Shown in pieces: positions 56,624-59,784 of a DNA stretch of 59,784 nucleotides. A program made the translations under genes and the position numbers. Within the stretch, counting starts at the first letter, position 1, and each line of letters opens with the position of its first letter. This DNA is from an uncultured Eubacterium sp. (GTDB taxonomy: Bacteria; Bacillota; Clostridia; Lachnospirales; Lachnospiraceae): positions 1 to 59,784 of the forward strand of contig URYE01000008.1 in assembly GCA_900551945.1 (NCBI GenBank), in the 5' to 3' direction. The notes below the pieces were generated by a model, which saw nothing but the letters and a program-made list of their open reading frames with translations, did not search any database and was not told the origin of the DNA.

Positions 56624-56762
56624 AAGTCATCTCTCCTTTTCTCTATGAAGCTTTTACACTTCAAAAACAATTGTCAACCTGTTTCTTGGAACTGGGACGT
56701 TTAAGAACTTTTTGGATATTTTTCATATCCTCTTTTTGTTCCCTTCCTTTGTTCTTGACTAT

Positions 56763-56791
56763 GTTATAGTCCTTTTCATTAGCACTGTCAA
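56763..56791 (-). promoter_or_regulatory. Promoter of hsp20
   Basis: Minus strand TTGACA (56791-56786), 17-bp spacer, TATAAC (56768-56763). The -35 box lies inside the CIRCE element. Confidence 0.8.
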
Positions 56792-56805
56792 GTGTTGAGT
56801 GCTAA
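56779..56805. promoter_or_regulatory. CIRCE element (HrcA operator)
   Basis: TTAGCACTG-N9-GAGTGCTAA, one base from the perfect CIRCE consensus (TTAGCACTC-N9-GAGTGCTAA). Confidence 0.93.
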
Positions 56806-56858
56806 TTTTTTGTGAAGATTTTGTGAACATATTTGAGTTTTTATGTTTAGGCTACTTT

Positions 56859-57575
56859 TTACTCTATTTTAAACATATTCATTATATCTTCTATATTCTT
56901 ATTAGTCATATTGGCTATTTGTTCAATTGTTATACCGTTGTTGTACATAGTTTTTATCAAAGATGCTTCACCTATAGTTATTCCACGTTCTTCACCTATG
57001 CTTTCACCTATGGCTATTCCTTTTTCTTTTACGCCCTGACTTAAATTACACATAATATCCACATTCTCCCTAAACTTTTCTTCTATAGGAATATCATATT
57101 CATTCCCTATTATATTTAACTTCTCCTTTGCTGTAAGTTCATTTGATAGTAATGTTCCTAATAAACGATGTAATTCATAATTCTTGTCATGTTCTGGTAA
57201 CTTCTCTGACAAACCTATCATTACAATATTAAGAAGTCATATATCACCTTTCCATTTATAAGAACCTAATATATTTTCGTTCACTAAATGTATATAATTC
57301 ATACAATTTTCTGATATATTCATACATACCCATATAGAATATACCTTTTTTATATTATCATAATCTGAATTTTTAAAATCTCTTTCTTTCTGCGATGATA
57401 TAAGCCTACTTACATAAAATACTATATCAAACCATACAAGCCCCTCATTTAATTCCTTATCTTCTGAATTAAAACCTGTAATTCTTTGAACATCGTTTTC
57501 TACTTTTGCATTAGTTAGTCCCAGTTCTACAGTTACTACTTATATAAGGTGTTCCTTCTATAAGTGGAACTACTA
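56859..57575 (-). pseudogene. Rpn-family (PD-(D/E)XK, recombination-promoting) nuclease, decayed
   Basis: The C-terminal 120 codons (56859-57221) are intact, with IGLSEKLPEHDKNYELHRLL, NIIGNEYDIPIEE and the repeated GIAIGESIGEERGITIGEA tail typical of Rpn-like proteins. Upstream, the same frame continues to about 57537 after a TGA at 57237-57239, reading WVCMNISENCMNYIHL and FDIVFYVSRLISSQ. A one-base shift near 57537 moves it to LIEGTPYIS. From family memory, a segment between FDIIFYV and FYVSRL is missing, so an internal deletion between short repeats is also likely. Non-functional. Confidence 0.75.
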
Positions 57576-57623
57576 TAATTCATTCCTTTGAATTTATCAA
57601 AATTACTACCACTTTTTGCATTA

Positions 57624-57790
57624 CCTAAAAAATACTTCTATTGACCAATGCTTCACATAATGGTAAAAGAGTTCATTAGTTGTTAATAATACATCTGTAC
57701 TTATTAAAGCTCTTAATGCTTTATGATTCCAAAATTCTTTTTCTGGGTTACTTAAAATAACTATCTTATTTTCTATACCATTCAAATTAC
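57624..57790 (-). pseudogene. DDE transposase fragment
   Basis: A short minus-strand frame reads ILSNPEKEFWNHKALRALIS then HYVKHWSIEVFFR, the last catalytic-Glu region (WSIEVFF) of IS4/IS1634-like DDE transposases. Only about 55 codons remain and no terminal repeats were seen. Its end abuts the Rpn relic, and the boundary between the two is uncertain. Confidence 0.6.
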
Positions 57791-57956
57791 ATTAATATCA
57801 ATATATATTAATTTATATTTTTGACTGTCACAAAGTCAAAATCAGAATGTTTTATTGATAAAATACTTGCAAGTGCACTTACATACATTTAATTTCAAAA
57901 GGATATATAATTATATTTGTTTTTATAACTAATTAAGAAATTTATAAATAATAGTT

Positions 57957-58035
57957 CTGTAACGAAAACGGTTTTGATTATACTCAGTAATTTTACCACT
58001 CTATCCTGTATGAAAACAGCTTTTGATTATACTCA
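57957..58035 (+). repeat. Two 30-bp direct repeats
   Basis: 57957-57986 and 58006-58035 both begin CTGTA, share GAAAAC and end TTTTGATTATACTCA, with a few differences, separated by 19 bp. There are only two copies and no cas genes, so this is not a CRISPR array. They may mark transposon debris or a protein-binding site. Confidence 0.6.
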
Positions 58036-58132
58036 TAAAGTGTCAATAACTTTATCAAAATAAAATTAAATTGACTTCAATTTAATTGTTTAAACTGGTT
58101 GTATATAAATGAAGAATGATATATAATATTTT

Positions 58133-58217
58133 TAGAAGGCATCTTCTTTTTTGTGTACTATAGATGTTTGTTTTTCACTTTCATTATACAACACAATTTA
58201 AGAAAGATGTCTTTCTT
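58133..58217 (+). promoter_or_regulatory. Two small T-tailed hairpins in the leader of the FrhB/ferredoxin gene
   Basis: AGAAG-GCAT-CTTCTTTTTT (58134-58151) and AAGAAAGA-TG-TCTTTCTT (58200-58217), each followed by T-rich sequence, lie in the 130 bases before ATG 58268. They could be attenuators or simple A/T-rich repeats. Confidence 0.4.
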
Positions 58218-58267
58218 TTGTGCAATTTTTAAAATTGGCTTATTTATAGTAAAGGAGATTATCAAAT

Positions 58268-59473
58268 ATGGAAATCTGTAAAAATAGTTCATGTACGGGT
58301 TGTGAAGCATGTGTACAAAGATGTCCAGTTAATTGCATTACAATGCAAGAATCTAAAGATGGATTTTATTATCCTAAAATTAATGATAAAATATGTATAA
58401 GCTGTAAGCTATGTATAAAAACTTGTCCAAATAATAGGGAATTTAAAACTAATAAGTCAAAATTTTATATGGGATGGCATAAGAATTTAGAGGTTCTTAA
58501 AGATAGTTCATCTGGTGGAGCATTTACTGCTCTTTCAGATATAGTTTTTAGTCAAAATGGAGTTGTTTACGGTGCGTATTTTGATGATAAAACCAAAGAA
58601 GTATATCATATTCCTGTAACTAAAAAAGAAGATTTACATAAAATTAGAAAGAGTAAATACTATCAAGGTCATATAAATAATATTTATAAACAAGTTGAGG
58701 AAGATTTAAAAAATAAATTAGTACTTTTTAGTGGAACATCATGCCAAATTGCAGGCTTATATTCATATTTAGGTAAAAATCATGAAAATCTAATTACAGT
58801 AGATATTCTTTGTCATGGAATTGCTAGTAAAAAAGTTGTTGATTATTATATAAAAAATAAAGAAAAACAATATAAAAAAGAAATAAAGAGTTTTCAATTT
58901 AGAGTAAAGCCAAATGATTCGGATTGGATGAATGGTGGTGGCACTAGAATGAAATTATATTTTAAAGATGGAACTTCTATTATACAAGATAAAATATATG
59001 ATACATATTTTTTTGGATTTAATAGTTATTTATTCTTGAGAAAGTCATGTTATGAATGTAAATATGTAGGAACAAACCGAATTTCAGATATCACTATAGC
59101 CGATTATTGGGGAGTTCCAGAAAATGAAATAAGTGAAAAAGAAAAAAAATATGGCGTATCTCTTATATTGGTTAATTCTTTAAAGGGAAATTCATTAATC
59201 AAAAAAATGAACAAAGATATGGTAATTAAAGAAATTGAATCTGATAATGCTATTGCATATAATCAAGCTTTAACAAAACCTAGTAGTATAAATATACATA
59301 GAAAAGATTTTTTTCAAAAAATTGAAAAAGTAGATTTTGATAAATTAGTACACAGTTATAATAAAGCTTATTACATAAAATGTATAACTAAGAATGTAAT
59401 TAAGAAAATTGTCGGAGAGCAAAATTGTAAAAAAATTTCAAAAACAATAAAAGGTAAAAAAAATAAAAAGTAA
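58268..59473 (+). CDS. Coenzyme F420 hydrogenase beta-subunit (FrhB) family protein with 4Fe-4S ferredoxin domain
   Basis: A 401-residue redox protein. Two 4Fe-4S clusters are set by CTGCEACVQRCP and CISCKLCIKTCP at the N-terminus. An FrhB N- and C-terminal-like region follows, with SSSGGAFTAL, SGTSCQIAGLYSYL, DILCHGI and a second Cys set KSCYECKYVG then ITIADYWGV. Homologues occur in exopolysaccharide and teichoic-type gene clusters, where the reaction is unresolved. AAAGGAG lies ten bases before the start. It suggests that the sequence to the right is a polysaccharide locus. Confidence 0.88.
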   Translation: MEICKNSSCTGCEACVQRCPVNCITMQESKDGFYYPKINDKICISCKLCIKTCPNNREFKTNKSKFYMGWHKNLEVLKDSSSGGAFTALSDIVFSQNGVVYGAYFDDKTKEVYHIPVTKKEDLHKIRKSKYYQGHINNIYKQVEEDLKNKLVLFSGTSCQIAGLYSYLGKNHENLITVDILCHGIASKKVVDYYIKNKEKQYKKEIKSFQFRVKPNDSDWMNGGGTRMKLYFKDGTSIIQDKIYDTYFFGFNSYLFLRKSCYECKYVGTNRISDITIADYWGVPENEISEKEKKYGVSLILVNSLKGNSLIKKMNKDMVIKEIESDNAIAYNQALTKPSSINIHRKDFFQKIEKVDFDKLVHSYNKAYYIKCITKNVIKKIVGEQNCKKISKTIKGKKNKK

Positions 59474-59636
59474 AAATTCTTATAGTTAATTAAAGAGAAA
59501 TACAATATTTATTTATATTTTTAATTTACTATATTGACAAATGTTTTTAACTGCCCGTTTTCTTAAAAGTATTTTATTGCTAATTAGCATAATTTTATCA
59601 AGCTTACTAATTTTATAAAAAATTAATATATTCAAA

Positions 59637-59685
59637 AAATGCACTATAATACCACAAGATGTACTTGCAATAAAATAGTGCATTT
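59637..59685. terminator. Bidirectional terminator
   Basis: AAATGCACTAT (59637-59647) pairs perfectly with ATAGTGCATTT (59675-59685), with T-rich tails on both strands, between convergent genes. Confidence 0.8.
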
Positions 59686-59691
59686 AATTTT

Positions 59692-59784
59692 TTATATTTG
59701 TGTCACTTTCAATTCCTTTTCAACAATAACTAAATCATTCTTAACCATTCTTTCAACTAATTCTTGGAATGATATTTCTCTTTC
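59692..59784 (-). CDS. C-terminal end of an unknown gene (partial)
   Basis: The last 30 codons of a minus-strand gene that runs off the right edge, ending FQELVERMVKNDLVIVEKEL then KVTQI. The stop is just before the bidirectional terminator. Too short to assign. Confidence 0.65.
   Translation of the reverse strand, partial: EREISFQELVERMVKNDLVIVEKELKVTQI

Noticed and set aside
57957..58035. CRISPR array
   Set aside because: Only two diverged repeats with a 19-bp gap, no cas genes, and spacing too short for a repeat-spacer unit.

Overview
This is a low-G+C, Gram-positive-like chromosomal window. The gene content suggests a gut Clostridia, most likely Lachnospiraceae: Hsp20 with a HrcA/CIRCE site, an LtaS-type lipoteichoic acid polymerase, a DltA/DltC-like module, an Rpn-type nuclease relic and AGGAGG ribosome sites throughout. 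The taxonomic call is inference from gene families and base composition, not from a marker gene. No rRNA, tRNA or CRISPR array was seen.

Layout. 0.1-3.1 kb: the right end of a mobile element that continues off the left edge. It carries a TfoX-like gene and a large serine recombinase and is inserted in an ABC substrate-binding-protein gene, of which only the 3' part remains. 3.2-3.4 kb: a 216-bp structured inverted repeat. 3.5-8.1 kb: an operon of a YhfC-like membrane protein, a P-type ATPase and a MATE transporter. 8.2-17.2 kb: housekeeping and envelope genes (cold-shock protein, LTA synthase, DUF2225, glnS, aroK, hslO, a methyltransferase, small proteins). 17.3-21.9 kb: a minus-strand run of adenylation enzyme, PLP decarboxylase, carrier protein, FliD-like protein and SEC-C protein, which looks like an incomplete Dlt-like module. 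22.2-28.1 kb: purA, a C39-like peptidase, a glycogen-debranching enzyme and an ECF S component. 28.4-32.9 kb: a hairpin/MITE-like repeat, then a heterodimeric ABC exporter with a MarR regulator.

33.1-54.1 kb is the accessory core. The first defence locus (33.1-39.3 kb, minus) is LlaJI/McrBC-like: a C5-cytosine methyltransferase, a DPPY amino-methyltransferase, an unrecognised 217-residue protein, McrB-like AAA, McrC/LlaJI-like PD-(D/E)XK nuclease and an HNH nuclease. After a decayed hybrid sensor kinase and assorted fragments comes a Nudix/PLD-helicase-DUF3427 pair (44.5-47.9 kb). A second restriction locus follows (48.1-54.1 kb, minus): a 35-residue leader ORF, two SPPY methyltransferases, a winged-helix-like protein, EVE-McrB and McrC, driven by one good promoter. 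A 65-bp relic of the helicase gene lies on the far side of this second locus, so the locus is flanked by helicase-derived sequence.

54.4-59.8 kb: an iron-dependent alcohol dehydrogenase, an XRE regulator relic with three in-frame stops, an Hsp20 operon under a CIRCE-overlapped promoter, decayed Rpn nuclease and transposase fragments, an FrhB/ferredoxin-type protein typical of polysaccharide loci, and the C-terminal end of another gene.

The best candidates for undescribed biology are the two McrBC-coupled modification systems with their unassigned small partners, the leader ORF, and the incomplete Dlt-like trio. Functions are by motif recognition; no searches were run.
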